64,000 nucleotides of DNA from an uncultured Verrucomicrobiota bacterium (GTDB lineage: Bacteria; Verrucomicrobiota; Verrucomicrobiia; Opitutales; Opitutaceae), in assembly GCA_903898675.1 (NCBI GenBank), contig CAIUGM010000038.1:78950-142949 (forward strand), in the 5' to 3' direction. The notes beneath the pieces were generated by a model, which worked only from the letters and a program-made list of their open reading frames with translations, searched no databases and was not told the origin of the DNA. Both the position numbers and the translations under genes were made by a program. Below are positions 18,857 through 28,419 of this stretch, one piece after another (within the stretch, counting starts at the first letter, position 1; the number at the start of each line of letters is the position of its first letter).

Positions 18857-19714
18857 TCACTCCAAGTCCTTCTCTCGGAACGTGACTTTCCAGGTATCGG
18901 CTTTGCCGTTCGGGGTCGGGCCGATGGACTTCACCCGACGGAACGCCGCGATCACCGAGTCATCGAATGCCCGGTCCCCGGATGACTTGGAAATGCGCGG
19001 ATTCAGGATCGAACCGCCGGCGGTGATGTCGAACGTGACCTCCGCGGCGAGCTGGTCGCTGGTGCCCGGGGGCGGCTCATGTGCTTCCTTCAGGGCATTG
19101 AGCAAAAATGAAATGTACGTGTTCAATTCGCTCTGCTCCTCCCGGGTCAGGGCCTTACCCCCGCCGCCGCCGCGCGTGTTGGCGGTCGAGCCGCCCCGCA
19201 CCCCATTGGCGATGCCTTGGGCGTCGATGCGCGGCACATTGGCCGATTTGGCGGTGGAGGCCGAGGCCACCGCTGCCGGCTTGGGCGTCGGGTGCTTTTT
19301 CAGGTATTCCTTGTAGGAGGTCTTTTCGCTTTTCTTGAGCTGCTTAGTGATGGAGGTGTCCGGCTTTGGCTTGGCCTTCGGCGCCGGCTTGACGGGCTCA
19401 GCCTGCGGCGGCTCCGGCGCGGGCTGCACCGTTTCCTTCACCTCGGGCTCGGCGGCCTGGACGGTTTCCGCCACCGGTAGCTCGGGCGGGACCTCGACCT
19501 TGGCCACGTCGGGTTTCACCTGCGCCGTGGTGTTGCCGAGGGCGGGTGCGACCAGTTCGTCCGGTGCGGTCGGCGGTCCGGCGACCAGTTCGAAGATCAC
19601 CGGCGGGGCCTTGTCCTGCTGGGCGACGTAGACCGTCGTGACGAAGATGATCGCGGCGACAAACGCGTGGCAGATCAGGGAAACCACAACCGAACTGGGT
19701 GAGTTCGCACGCAT
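18857..19714 (-). CDS. TonB-like energy-transducing protein
   Basis: A 285-residue periplasm-spanning protein: one N-terminal membrane helix (about residues 9-30), a long Pro/Lys/Glu-rich spacer (residues 45-160), then a TonB/TolA-type C-terminal domain containing AAEVTFDITAGGSI and FDDSVIAAFRRVKSI. It would carry proton-motive energy from the inner-membrane motor to outer-membrane receptors. It is the last gene of a tight tolQ/exbB-exbD-tonB operon (7 bases after exbD). The C-terminal sequence is closer to the TonB_C/TolA type than to E. coli TonB. Confidence 0.88.
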   Translation of the reverse strand: MRANSPSSVVVSLICHAFVAAIIFVTTVYVAQQDKAPPVIFELVAGPPTAPDELVAPALGNTTAQVKPDVAKVEVPPELPVAETVQAAEPEVKETVQPAPEPPQAEPVKPAPKAKPKPDTSITKQLKKSEKTSYKEYLKKHPTPKPAAVASASTAKSANVPRIDAQGIANGVRGGSTANTRGGGGGKALTREEQSELNTYISFLLNALKEAHEPPPGTSDQLAAEVTFDITAGGSILNPRISKSSGDRAFDDSVIAAFRRVKSIGPTPNGKADTWKVTFREKDLE

Positions 19715-19721
19715 CGCGCCG

Positions 19722-20147
19722 CTACTTGGCCTCCGTGTCGAAAGTGATCCTGGACAAATTGTTTTTCTTCAGCGCATCCATCACGCTGATGAACTGCTGG
19801 GCCGTGGAGTTGGCATCCATGCGGATCCGGAAAACCGGCGGCTTCGCCTCGGTGGCGTACGTGGCGAGGGCCGCCACCATGCGGTTCAGCGCCACCGGCC
19901 GCGATCCGAGGAGACAGGAACCGTCCGCCTTGATGACGATCGTCTCGTAGTGCGCATCGGGGTCGGGCTTGGCCTGCTGGCTCTTCGACTCGACCGGCAG
20001 GTTAACCGGCACCGTCTGCTCCTGCTGGATCAGCGGCGTGGTGATCATGAAAATGATGAGCAGCGTGAAGCCCAGGTCCACCATGTTGGTGACATTGAGC
20101 TCCGCCACCGGGTGCAAGTGTCGGGGTCTGCGGAAAATTCTCGCCAT
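19722..20147 (-). CDS. exbD: ExbD/TolR-type biopolymer transport protein
   Basis: A 141-residue single-pass inner-membrane protein. The membrane helix carries Asp24 in NMVDLGFTLLIIFM, the protonatable residue of the ExbB-ExbD motor, followed by a periplasmic domain. It forms the motor with the TolQ/ExbB protein encoded 9 bases upstream and drives the TonB-like protein encoded downstream. Confidence 0.93.
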   Translation of the reverse strand: MARIFRRPRHLHPVAELNVTNMVDLGFTLLIIFMITTPLIQQEQTVPVNLPVESKSQQAKPDPDAHYETIVIKADGSCLLGSRPVALNRMVAALATYATEAKPPVFRIRMDANSTAQQFISVMDALKKNNLSRITFDTEAK

Positions 20148-20156
20148 GGTGGTTGC

Positions 20157-20861
20157 TTACTTGGCCTCCAGTTCGATGCGATCCGCCAGGTTGCTCGCGA
20201 AATTCTCGAGCTCGGTGATCATGGTCTTCACGTGCCCGAGGAGGATGTTGTAGCCGAAGACCGAGGGGATGGCGACGACGAGGCCGGCGATCGTGGTGAG
20301 CAGGGCCGCCGAGACGCCCGGGGCGAGCGTCTGGATGCCGGCGCTCTGCATCGTGGCGACCGCGCTGAAGGCCTCCATGATGCCCCACACCGTGCCGAAG
20401 AGCCCCATGAACGGCGCCCCCGAGACCAGCGAGGCCAGGATGATCATGCTCGATTCGTACCGCAGCGACTGGCGGGCGAGTGCGCGCTGGATGGCGTTCT
20501 CCGCGTGCTCCAGCCGCGAGCGCATCTGGTCGTCACCCTTCTCCTTGCCGATGGCGGCGGCGCGCCAGTAGCCCTCGAGCGCGTCGGCCAGCAGGTCGGC
20601 ATAAGGAATGTCGCGCCGGTTGCGCAGGTTTTCCGGCAGGTCGAGGATGTGCTTTTCCTGGCCGAGCTTGCGCTCGAAGAGAAAATTCAGCTCCCGCATC
20701 TTCTTCAGCTCGGAGTATTTTCCGATCATCACGGCCCACGCGAAGATGCTGAAGACGGCGAGCAGGCCGATGACCGCCTGCCCCACCGGGTCGGTGGTAA
20801 GGAAGACGTGCCAGACGTTGACGGTGGCGGAGGGAAACGGGAGCGGGAAAAAGCTGGGCAT
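20157..20861 (-). CDS. TolQ/ExbB-type motor protein
   Basis: A 234-residue MotA/TolQ/ExbB-family inner-membrane proton channel. Three membrane segments are visible (about 25-45, 140-160, 180-205), with the signature SGAPFMGLFGTVWGIMEAF and APGVSAALLTTIAGLVVAIP. First gene of the motor operon, divergent from tmk with 141 bases between starts, where its promoter should lie. TolQ and ExbB cannot be told apart by eye; the gene order with one exbD and one tonB-like gene favours a TonB-type system. Confidence 0.93.
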   Translation of the reverse strand: MPSFFPLPFPSATVNVWHVFLTTDPVGQAVIGLLAVFSIFAWAVMIGKYSELKKMRELNFLFERKLGQEKHILDLPENLRNRRDIPYADLLADALEGYWRAAAIGKEKGDDQMRSRLEHAENAIQRALARQSLRYESSMIILASLVSGAPFMGLFGTVWGIMEAFSAVATMQSAGIQTLAPGVSAALLTTIAGLVVAIPSVFGYNILLGHVKTMITELENFASNLADRIELEAK

Positions 20862-21002
20862 GTGCGGGCAGTGTTGGGGCGTTTGCGCGGACCAATCAAT
20901 GGAATACTAGGGCGGCGCGCGCAGTTTTTTCTCCGACCCGCGCGGCTGAATCTGGTTGCGCGCCGGCACCAACCTTTTTGTCTTGGGCCAGTTTCCTTTT
21001 CC

Positions 21003-21650
21003 ATGCCCAACAAGTCCAAGCCCGCCGGCAAACTCATCTCCTTCGAAGGCTCCGAGGGCAGCGGCAAGTCCACCCAGATCGCCCGCCTGGCCGGTCACCT
21101 GCAGCAGGCCGGCCGCGAGGTCGTGGCCACCCGCGAGCCCGGCGGCACCGAGATCGGCGAACAGATCCGGAACATTATTGTCCATAATTCCAAGGGCGAC
21201 GAGATGTGCCCCGAGACGGAACTGCTGCTTTTCACCGCCGCCCGCGCCCAGGTGGTCCGCGAGGTCATCGCCCCCGCCCTGCAGCGCGGCGCGATCGTCC
21301 TGAGCGACCGCTTTTTGGACTCGTCGACGGTCTATCAGGGCATCGCCCGCAACCTGGCGCCCGGTCCGGTCAGTGAGATCAACCGCTTCGCCGTCGGGCC
21401 GGTCATGCCGCATCTCACCATCGTGATCGATGTGCCCACCGAGGTCAGCCTCGCCCGGATCCGCCAGCGGGCCTCCGACCTCCCCGACCGCATGGAGCGG
21501 CAGAACATCTCCTTCTACACGAAGGTCCGCGAAGGCTATCTCCTGCTCGCCCAGCAATGGCCCGGGCGCGTCATCGTCGTCGACGGCACCCTGAGCCTCG
21601 ACGCCCTGGACAAGAAAATCTGGACCGAGGTCCAGAAGCGCCTCGCCTGA
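21003..21650 (+). CDS. tmk: Thymidylate kinase
   Basis: A 215-residue dTMP kinase that makes dTDP for DNA synthesis. P-loop GSEGSGKST at 16-24, substrate motif REPGGTEIGEQIR, DRFLDSSTVYQG and the LID region RMERQ are all present. The ATG at 21003 starts the normal N terminus; the frame stays open far upstream but that part is antisense to the motor operon. It precedes the delta-prime-like gene by 35 bases, the common tmk-holB order. Confidence 0.96.
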   Translation: MPNKSKPAGKLISFEGSEGSGKSTQIARLAGHLQQAGREVVATREPGGTEIGEQIRNIIVHNSKGDEMCPETELLLFTAARAQVVREVIAPALQRGAIVLSDRFLDSSTVYQGIARNLAPGPVSEINRFAVGPVMPHLTIVIDVPTEVSLARIRQRASDLPDRMERQNISFYTKVREGYLLLAQQWPGRVIVVDGTLSLDALDKKIWTEVQKRLA

Positions 21651-21685
21651 TTCCGCGCCCGATCTCCCGGCTTCCAACTCCGATC

Positions 21686-22669
21686 ATGTCCACCGCCCCC
21701 CTGCCCTGGCCTGCCGCCCTTGAGGGCACGCCCACGGTCGCCGTGATCGAGCGGGCCCTCGAGCGCCGCCGGCTCGCCCACAGCCTGCTGCTCCACGGCG
21801 AGAACCTTGGCACCCTCGCGACGGTGGCCCACGCGATCGCCGACCGCCTGCTCAACGACCCGCGGCAGCCCAGCCAGTATTTCGCGCCCAAGCAGCACCC
21901 GGATTTCCATGCGCTGCGCCCGGCGGGCAAGATGCGCCAGATCGGGGCGGAGCCCACCCGCGACCTGATCGGCAAGATCCAGATCTCCGCCAATGTTTCC
22001 CCCCGCAAGGTCGCGGTCATCTACGAGGCCGACCGGATGAACACCGCCGCCTCGAATATCTTCCTCAAGACGCTCGAGGAACCGACCCCCAGCACGACCA
22101 TTCTGCTGCTGACCACCCGGCCCTACGCCCTGCTCGCCACCATCCGCAGCCGCTGCCTGCATTTCCGGTTCACGGACGCGGGCAGCGAAGCCCTCGCCGA
22201 CGCCGACGAGGCGGCGCGCACGCTCTGGCAGTCCACCCGCGCCGATTACGGGGCCTGGCTGGCGCAGCTGACCGCGGGCGTGAGCGAAAAACGGGCGGTC
22301 GCCGATCAGTTGATGGGCGTCTATGGCCTGGTAACCCGCTTCAACGCGGTGCTCGCCACGGCAACGGAGACGATCTGGAAGGCGCAGAAGGCCAAGCTGC
22401 CCGAGGACCTTGACGATGACGAGCAGGTCGCCATCGAGACCGGCATCGCCAACGGGATCCGCCAGAAACTCTTCATCGAGCTCGAGCACACCACCCGTGC
22501 CTTTGCCCAGGAACGTCTGCAGGCGGGTGACGAGTCCATGCGCCGGTCGCTGACCGCCGCCATCGAGAAACTCGAGCACAACGCCGGTCTCCTTCGCCTC
22601 AATCTCAACGAGGCGGCGGCCTTCGAGGATTTCCTGCTGGGCTCGCTGCGGATCTGGGCGAAGCGCTAG
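21686..22669 (+). CDS. DNA polymerase III delta-prime-like clamp-loader subunit
   Basis: A 327-residue AAA+-like protein of the HolB family. The tmk neighbour and segments YEADRMNTAASNIFLKTLEEP (sensor I region) and TRPYALLATIRSRC (arginine-finger SRC motif) identify it. The Walker A position (HGENLGTLATV) lacks the GKT signature, as is usual for delta-prime, which does not hydrolyse ATP. It would work in the clamp loader that places the beta clamp on DNA. Confidence 0.88.
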   Translation: MSTAPLPWPAALEGTPTVAVIERALERRRLAHSLLLHGENLGTLATVAHAIADRLLNDPRQPSQYFAPKQHPDFHALRPAGKMRQIGAEPTRDLIGKIQISANVSPRKVAVIYEADRMNTAASNIFLKTLEEPTPSTTILLLTTRPYALLATIRSRCLHFRFTDAGSEALADADEAARTLWQSTRADYGAWLAQLTAGVSEKRAVADQLMGVYGLVTRFNAVLATATETIWKAQKAKLPEDLDDDEQVAIETGIANGIRQKLFIELEHTTRAFAQERLQAGDESMRRSLTAAIEKLEHNAGLLRLNLNEAAAFEDFLLGSLRIWAKR

Positions 22670-22801
22670 GCGGTCTGGTGGCTTGGTTAAGTATCCGACT
22701 TGGCCGGGGCGCAGTCGCGCCGCGCCCGGCGAGCGAGCAAGGCCGGCAGTAAATCAGCTTTACTCGCCGCGGCATTGGCTGTGCTTCTGCTGGTTGCGCG
22801 G

Positions 22802-24187
22802 ATGCAACCTTCTCCTCCAGTCAAGCCGACCCTCCTGACCATCGCCTGGCCGATCTTCATCGAGCAGACGTTGCGCATCCTGATCGGGACCGTCGACACC
22901 TTCATGGTCAGCCATGTGTCGGACGGCGCCGTCGCGGCCCTCGGCGTGGCCAACCAGTTCGTGGTGCTGGCGCTGATCTGTTTCAATTTCATCGGCATCG
23001 GGGCGAGCGTGGTCATCACCCACCACGTCGGGGCGAACGACCGCGTGGGGGCCGAAAAGATCGTCACGACCGCGATCGCGGTAAACACCTGGATCGGCCT
23101 GCTGGCGAGTGCGGTCACCTTCCTGTTTGCCGCGCCGCTGCTGCGCCTGATGCAGCTGCCGCCGGACCTCATGGTCTACGCCCGGCCGTTTCTGGTCCTG
23201 ATGGGCGGTACGCTTTTCCTCGAGGCGATGAACACCGCCATCGGCGCCTCGTTGCGGGCCCACGGGTACACCCGCGATGCGATGGTGGTCACGGTGGTGC
23301 AGAACGCGCTCAACATCGCCGGCAATTGCGTGCTGCTGTTCGGCCTGTTTGGCTGCCCGAAGCTGGGCGTGACCGGCGTCGCCATCTCCAGCGTCATCAG
23401 CCGCGCCGTCGCGAGCATCGCCCTCTGGATCCTGCTCGACCGCCGGCTCAAGCTGATGCTGCGGCTGCGCGATTTCTTCGACCTGCGCCTGGACCGCATC
23501 AAGCGGATTCTCCACATCGGGCTGCCGGCGGCGGGCGAACACATGAGCTACTGGGTCTCGCTCATGGTGATCACCAGCTTTGCGGCCCGGCTCGGCGAAG
23601 GCAGCCTTGCGACCATGACCTACACGCAGCAGGTGCAGCGGCTGGTCATCCTCTTCAGCATCGCGCTGGGTCTCGGCACGGAAATCCTCATCGGGCGGCT
23701 GGTCGGCGCGGGCGAATTTGAAGAGGCCTACCGCGAGGTCCTCAAGAGCGTGCGGACCGGCCTGCTGATCGCCACCGTGGGGATTTTGCTCGTGGCCGCG
23801 GCCGCGCCGCGGTTGCTCGGGCTGTTTTCCCACGATCCGGCGATCATCGCCGGCGGCACACTGCTCCTGTGGATGTCGATCGCCTATGAGCCGGGCCGCG
23901 TCTTCAATATTGTCATCATCAATGCCCTGCGCGCAACCGGCGATGCGCGTTTTCCGGTCCAGATCGCGGCCTGCTCGCAATGGTTCTTCAGCGTGCCACT
24001 GAGCTGGTTTCTCGGGGTGACAATGCACTGGGGCCTGCCCGGCATCTGGCTCGCCATGATGATCGAGGAATGGTTCCGCGGCCTCATCATGTACCGGCGC
24101 TGGAAGCGCCGCGACTGGCTGAAATACGCCCACCGCAGCCGCGAACAGGTGGCGGGAGACACGCTCCCGCTGGTGCCGAAGGCGTGA
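22802..24187 (+). CDS. MATE-family multidrug/toxin efflux protein
   Basis: A 461-residue protein with about 12 membrane helices and the MATE layout of two six-helix halves; the start LTIAWPIFIEQTLRILIGTVDTF and the segment NTAIGASLRAHGYTRDAM are characteristic. It would export cationic or lipidic compounds using Na+ or H+. The ATG at 22802 fits the family; the frame is open up to 22700 but that part is low-complexity Arg/Ala-rich and lies over a GC-rich hairpin region. Converges with the esterase gene after 13 bases. Confidence 0.92.
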   Translation: MQPSPPVKPTLLTIAWPIFIEQTLRILIGTVDTFMVSHVSDGAVAALGVANQFVVLALICFNFIGIGASVVITHHVGANDRVGAEKIVTTAIAVNTWIGLLASAVTFLFAAPLLRLMQLPPDLMVYARPFLVLMGGTLFLEAMNTAIGASLRAHGYTRDAMVVTVVQNALNIAGNCVLLFGLFGCPKLGVTGVAISSVISRAVASIALWILLDRRLKLMLRLRDFFDLRLDRIKRILHIGLPAAGEHMSYWVSLMVITSFAARLGEGSLATMTYTQQVQRLVILFSIALGLGTEILIGRLVGAGEFEEAYREVLKSVRTGLLIATVGILLVAAAAPRLLGLFSHDPAIIAGGTLLLWMSIAYEPGRVFNIVIINALRATGDARFPVQIAACSQWFFSVPLSWFLGVTMHWGLPGIWLAMMIEEWFRGLIMYRRWKRRDWLKYAHRSREQVAGDTLPLVPKA

Positions 24188-24200
24188 GGGCCGGCCCTAC

Positions 24201-24965
24201 TTACCCCAGCACCAGCCGCACAAACGCGTCGCGCTGGTCCATGTGCGGGTTGTGGCCTGATTCGGCAATCGTCTCGATCCGGGCGGCGGGAAAATGTTGG
24301 TGAATCACGGCGTGGTCCGCCGCCGTGACGTAGGGTGATCGTCCCCCGGTGATGAACAGCGCCGGTCCGTCGAACCGGTCGGCGGGTTGCAGGCTGGTCC
24401 TTTCCATCACCGCCAGCGCCGCGGTGAGCACCGGCAGATTAATCGCCCAGCGCCAGCCGCCGGATTCGGTTCGCTCCAGGTTGGTCGCGAGGAATTTCCT
24501 CATGCCCAGGCTGGGCACCCGCGCTTCAAAGCGCATTTCCGCCTCCGCCCGCGTCGCCAGGTTGGACAGTTCCAACTCATGCATCGCGGCAAACTCCGCG
24601 CGATGGGCGGCCCAGTAATAATCCTTCGGGGCGATATCGACCACGACGAGGCGCTCGACCCGCTCCGGATGCCGGCAGGCGAGCAGCATGGCGGTCTTCC
24701 CGCCCATGCTATGGCCGACCAGCGTCGCCTTGGCCAGGCCCTGCGCATCCATCCAGCCAATGACATCGGCCATCATGACGGCGTAATCCATTTCCGGCGC
24801 GGGCGGCGACTTGCCATGATTCCGAGCATCCAGGGCCAGCACATGATAGTGCCCCGCCAGGTCGCGGCCGGTCGTCTGCCAGTTGCGGGACGAACCCAGC
24901 AGTCCGTGCAACAAAATCAACGGCGGGAGGCCGGCGCCGCCCAGATCGAGGTGAGGCAGAAGCAT
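24201..24965 (-). CDS. Alpha/beta hydrolase, YbfF-like esterase
   Basis: A 254-residue cytoplasmic esterase-type hydrolase. Motifs: oxyanion HGLLGSSRNWQ, LDARNHGKS, nucleophile elbow VGHSMGGKTAM (Ser), and the His in SGHNPHMDQRD. This is the YbfF pattern of short-chain esterases. The ATG at 24965 starts right at the domain; the frame could begin at 25004 or 25124, but these starts lie in an inverted repeat or in mutS. Divergent from mutS, with the repeat at 24977-25040 filling the shared promoter gap. Confidence 0.85.
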   Translation of the reverse strand: MLLPHLDLGGAGLPPLILLHGLLGSSRNWQTTGRDLAGHYHVLALDARNHGKSPPAPEMDYAVMMADVIGWMDAQGLAKATLVGHSMGGKTAMLLACRHPERVERLVVVDIAPKDYYWAAHRAEFAAMHELELSNLATRAEAEMRFEARVPSLGMRKFLATNLERTESGGWRWAINLPVLTAALAVMERTSLQPADRFDGPALFITGGRSPYVTAADHAVIHQHFPAARIETIAESGHNPHMDQRDAFVRLVLG

Positions 24966-24976
24966 TTCCTCTTTTT

Positions 24977-25040
24977 GCGCCAAGTCGCGAGGACGCCAAG
25001 TCATGTTTTCTTTTTTCTTTGCGCCTTCGCGGCTTTGCGT
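24977..25040. repeat. 8-nt-period inverted repeat between esterase and mutS
   Basis: Left arm 24977-25000 and right arm 25017-25040 are 24 bases each and agree at 18 of 24 positions as inverted copies, with a 16-base T-rich loop. Each arm consists of 8-base units (right: TTTGCGCC, TTCGCGGC, TTTGCGTG). It fills the divergent promoter gap, so it may carry or affect both promoters. Confidence 0.75.
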
Positions 25041-25056
25041 GAGCCTCCCTCTTCCC

Positions 25057-27624
25057 ATGGCCGAGAAGCTTACCCCGATGATGCAGCAGTATTTCGAGGT
25101 CAAACGGGGCCTCCCCGCGAACACCCTGCTGCTCTTCCGCCTCGGTGACTTCTATGAGATGTTTTTTGCCGACGCCGAGGTCGCGTCGCGCCTGCTGGGG
25201 ATCACGCTGACCAAGCGCCAGGACACCCCGATGGCGGGCATCCCGCATCATGCCGCCGACAACTACGTGGCGAAGCTGCTGGCCGCCGGCAAGAAGGTCG
25301 CGATCTGCGACCAGGCCGAGCCCGCCCAGGCCGGCAAGCTCGTGAAGCGCCAGCTCACCCGGATCCTCTCGCCCGGCACCACGCTCTCGGCCGGCCAGCT
25401 GGACGCCGCGAAAAACCACTACCTCTGCGCCCTGACCCTGAACAAGGCGGGGCTCCAGGCCGCCTGGCTCGACCTCTCCACGGGGGAATTCCGCCTGGCG
25501 ACCGATGCGCAGCCGGAGAACCTGCTGCCGGTCCTCCATGCGCTCGATCCGGCGGAACTCGTGCTCATCGAGGGCGAGCTCGCCCGCTGGCAGGCCGCGC
25601 CCCACGAGCAGCACGCGGTCCACGCCCTGCACCAGTTTTGCGCGCCCCGCCTGTGCTCGGAATTGCCCGGCTACCATTTCGAGATCACGGAGGGAGCCAA
25701 GACCGTGATGGACGCGCTCGGCGTGCTCAATCTCCAGGGCTTCGGCCTGTCGCTGCAGCACCCGGCCCTCGGGGCCGCCGGGGCCGTGGTGCACTATGCC
25801 ACCGAGAATCTCTGCGCCCGGCCCGCGAACCTGCGCTCCCTGCAGGAATACCGCAGCACGCGCACGCTCCTGCTCGACCCGGCCACGCTGCGGAACCTCG
25901 AGATCTTCCAGTCCACCCGCGGCACGCGCGACGCCTCGCTGCTCGGGGCCATCGACCGGAGTGCGACGGCGGCCGGCTCGCGCCTGCTGGAACGCTGGAT
26001 CGCCGCGCCCGGACTCGACCTGGCCGAGATTGTCCGCCGTCAGACCGTGGTCGGCGAATTGCTCGCCCAGCCGAGCGACCTGGCCGAGCTGCGGGAATTG
26101 CTCAACAAGGTGCGGGACATCCCGCGCATCCTCAGCCGGCTGCAGAACCGCCTGCGCAATCCGCGCGAGCTGGGCGGCGTCAAGGACACCCTCGCGCAAA
26201 TCCCGGCAATCATCGCCCGCCTGGACCTGCTGGACGCGCATCTGGTCGGCCACCACGGCGGCGAAGTCTCGCGCCTGCGGCAGCGGCTCACCGACCTCCC
26301 CGTCCTGCGCGACCTGCTGGCCCGGGGGCTCGCCGACGAATTACCGAACGACCTGCAGGATGGGAATTACATCCGCGCCGGCTACGATGCCGAACTCGAC
26401 CGGTTGCACGGCCTCACGAGCGGCAACAAGACCTGGCTCGCCGACCTCGAGCGCCAGGAACAGGAGCGCTCCGGCATCAAGAGCCTCAAGGTCCGCTACA
26501 CCTCGGTCTTCGGCTACTACATCGAGGTCACGAAGGCCAATCTCGCCAGCGTGCCCGCCAACTACATCCGCCGCCAGACCACGGTGGGCGGCGAGCGGTA
26601 CGTGACCGAGGAGCTGAAACTGAAGGAAAAGGAAATCTTCTCCGCCGAGGACAAGTCCCTCGCCCGCGAACTGGAGCTGTTCGGCGAACTGGTCGCCGCC
26701 GTGCTGGACGAGTCGGTCGCCCTGACCCGCACCGCCGAGGCACTGGCGGAACTCGACGTCCTCGCCGGCTGGGCGGTGCTCGCCCGCGAGTGGGATTATT
26801 GCCAACCGCGGATTGACGAGAGCGACGCGCTCACGATCACCGACGGGCGGCACCCGGTCGTGGAGCAGATGATGAAACAGGAGCGGCTGGGCCTCGCCGG
26901 CAGCCATACTTTTGTCCCGAACGACACCCTGCTCTCCGCCGATGACGCGCAGATCCTCCTCCTCACCGGGCCGAACATGGCCGGCAAATCCACTTACATC
27001 CGGCAGGTGGCGCTCATCACCCTCATGGCCCAGGTCGGCTGCTGGGTGCCCGCCAAGGCCTGCCGCGTCGGCCTGGTCGACCGCATCTTTTCGCGCGTCG
27101 GCGCCAGCGACGATCTCGCGCGCGGCAACTCGACCTTCATGGTCGAGATGAACGAGACCGCGAATATCCTCAACAACACCACCGACCGCTCGCTCATCAT
27201 CCTCGATGAAATCGGCCGCGGCACCTCGACCTACGACGGGCTCAGCATCGCGTGGGCGGTGGTCGAGCACCTGCACCGTTCCGCCGAGCGCGGGCCGCGC
27301 ACGCTTTTCGCCACGCACTACCAGGAGCTGACGCAACTCGACAAGCACCTGGCGCGCATGCGCAATTACTCGGTCGCCGTGAAGGAGTGGAACGACGAGA
27401 TCGTCTTTGTCCGCCGGGTCGTCGAGGGCGCCGCCGACCGGAGCTACGGCATCCAGGTCGCCCGGCTCGCCGGCCTGCCGCTGAGTGTGATCGACCGGGC
27501 CAAGACCATCCTGGCGCAGCTCGAGTCGGATGATGTCACCGTCTCCCTCCCCTCGCCCCAGGCGCGGCCGAAGAAGAAAATCACCGTCCTGCCGGACGAT
27601 GATTCGCAGCTGAGTTTGCTGTGA
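25057..27624 (+). CDS. mutS: DNA mismatch repair protein MutS
   Basis: An 855-residue mismatch-recognition ATPase. The mismatch-binding domain opens with a GDFYEMF motif (Phe-x-Glu wedge, about residue 32), the core domains follow, and the ATPase has Walker A TGPNMAGKSTY at about 637-647 and Walker B ILDEIGRGTST at about 715; GIQVARLAGLP precedes a short C-terminal tail. The ATG at 25057 gives the standard N terminus; an in-frame ATG at 25003 would add an 18-residue hydrophobic extension from the repeat and is unlikely to be used. Confidence 0.97.
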   Translation: MAEKLTPMMQQYFEVKRGLPANTLLLFRLGDFYEMFFADAEVASRLLGITLTKRQDTPMAGIPHHAADNYVAKLLAAGKKVAICDQAEPAQAGKLVKRQLTRILSPGTTLSAGQLDAAKNHYLCALTLNKAGLQAAWLDLSTGEFRLATDAQPENLLPVLHALDPAELVLIEGELARWQAAPHEQHAVHALHQFCAPRLCSELPGYHFEITEGAKTVMDALGVLNLQGFGLSLQHPALGAAGAVVHYATENLCARPANLRSLQEYRSTRTLLLDPATLRNLEIFQSTRGTRDASLLGAIDRSATAAGSRLLERWIAAPGLDLAEIVRRQTVVGELLAQPSDLAELRELLNKVRDIPRILSRLQNRLRNPRELGGVKDTLAQIPAIIARLDLLDAHLVGHHGGEVSRLRQRLTDLPVLRDLLARGLADELPNDLQDGNYIRAGYDAELDRLHGLTSGNKTWLADLERQEQERSGIKSLKVRYTSVFGYYIEVTKANLASVPANYIRRQTTVGGERYVTEELKLKEKEIFSAEDKSLARELELFGELVAAVLDESVALTRTAEALAELDVLAGWAVLAREWDYCQPRIDESDALTITDGRHPVVEQMMKQERLGLAGSHTFVPNDTLLSADDAQILLLTGPNMAGKSTYIRQVALITLMAQVGCWVPAKACRVGLVDRIFSRVGASDDLARGNSTFMVEMNETANILNNTTDRSLIILDEIGRGTSTYDGLSIAWAVVEHLHRSAERGPRTLFATHYQELTQLDKHLARMRNYSVAVKEWNDEIVFVRRVVEGAADRSYGIQVARLAGLPLSVIDRAKTILAQLESDDVTVSLPSPQARPKKKITVLPDDDSQLSLL

Positions 27625-27660
27625 TCTTGACGGGCCCGCGGCCTCGCGGGCCGGCTCGGC

Positions 27661-28419
27661 TCAATATCCCGCGGTAAACTCGGGCGGCAGCGGGGCGCTG
27701 GCCTTGAAGACGCAGGCCTTGCCGGCGAAATCGTAGGTGAAGCTGGTTTCCAGCGAATGCAGGAAAAGCCGCTTGCTCTTCGTCACCTTGGCGAACGAGC
27801 GGTTGAGCCCGAAGTCGCCGTAGGTCTGGTCGCCGATGATCGGCAGGTGCCGCTTGGCGCACTGCACGCGCAACTGGTGGCTGCGGCCGGTGCGCGGCTC
27901 GAGCCGGATCAGTGCGGTGGAAAATGACTTCTGCGTGTGCTTCACCAGCTGGAAGCGCGTCTCGGCCGGCACATTGCCGATCGTCGACGTGCGGATCTGG
28001 CCGCGGCCCTTCTTGACCGAGATGAGGTCGCGCCAGAATTCCTGGGGCTGTTGCGGTTTGCCGAAGACCAGGGCCTGGTAGATTTTCTGGACCTGCTTCT
28101 TCGCGTAATGCTCGCGGACCGCCTTCGCCACCTTCTCGTTCGAGGCGGTGAGAATGACCCCGGACGTCGCCGAATCCAGCCGGTTGAGCAACCAGAGCTG
28201 CCGCGCGCCGCCGTCGGCCGCCTTCCAGGTGAAGCACTGGACCTCCTTGTCGTAGTGGCAGGTCAACAGCGCGCGCGGTTCATCCTCGGAACCGTTCGGG
28301 TGCGACAGCACACCGGCGGGCTTGTCGAAGGCGGCCAGGCCATTCGCGTCGCGGTTGAGCAGGCGCACCCCGTGGCCCAGCGGCAACGTCTCCCAGAAAT
28401 CACCGGGTAGATTGCTCAC
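27661..28419 (-). CDS. RluA-family pseudouridine synthase
   Basis: A 252-residue RNA pseudouridine synthase without a visible S4 domain. The catalytic Asp is in LNRLDSATSGVIL, and GRSHQLRVQCAKRHLPIIGD is the family's second signature. The start is probably GTG at 28419, which overlaps the stop of the TonB-like gene as GTGA; no better ATG exists. Target RNA (23S rRNA or tRNA) cannot be told. Part of the maf - tonB-like - rluA minus-strand operon. Confidence 0.88.
   Translation of the reverse strand: MSNLPGDFWETLPLGHGVRLLNRDANGLAAFDKPAGVLSHPNGSEDEPRALLTCHYDKEVQCFTWKAADGGARQLWLLNRLDSATSGVILTASNEKVAKAVREHYAKKQVQKIYQALVFGKPQQPQEFWRDLISVKKGRGQIRTSTIGNVPAETRFQLVKHTQKSFSTALIRLEPRTGRSHQLRVQCAKRHLPIIGDQTYGDFGLNRSFAKVTKSKRLFLHSLETSFTYDFAGKACVFKASAPLPPEFTAGY

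Noticed and set aside
19638..21002. Very long N-terminal extension of thymidylate kinase
   Set aside because: The frame upstream of 21003 is antisense to the tonB/exbD/tolQ operon and yields Arg/Gly-rich low-complexity sequence.
25003..25056. 18-residue hydrophobic N-terminal extension of MutS
   Set aside because: The extension derives from the inverted repeat and MutS is cytoplasmic; the ATG at 25057 matches the family start.
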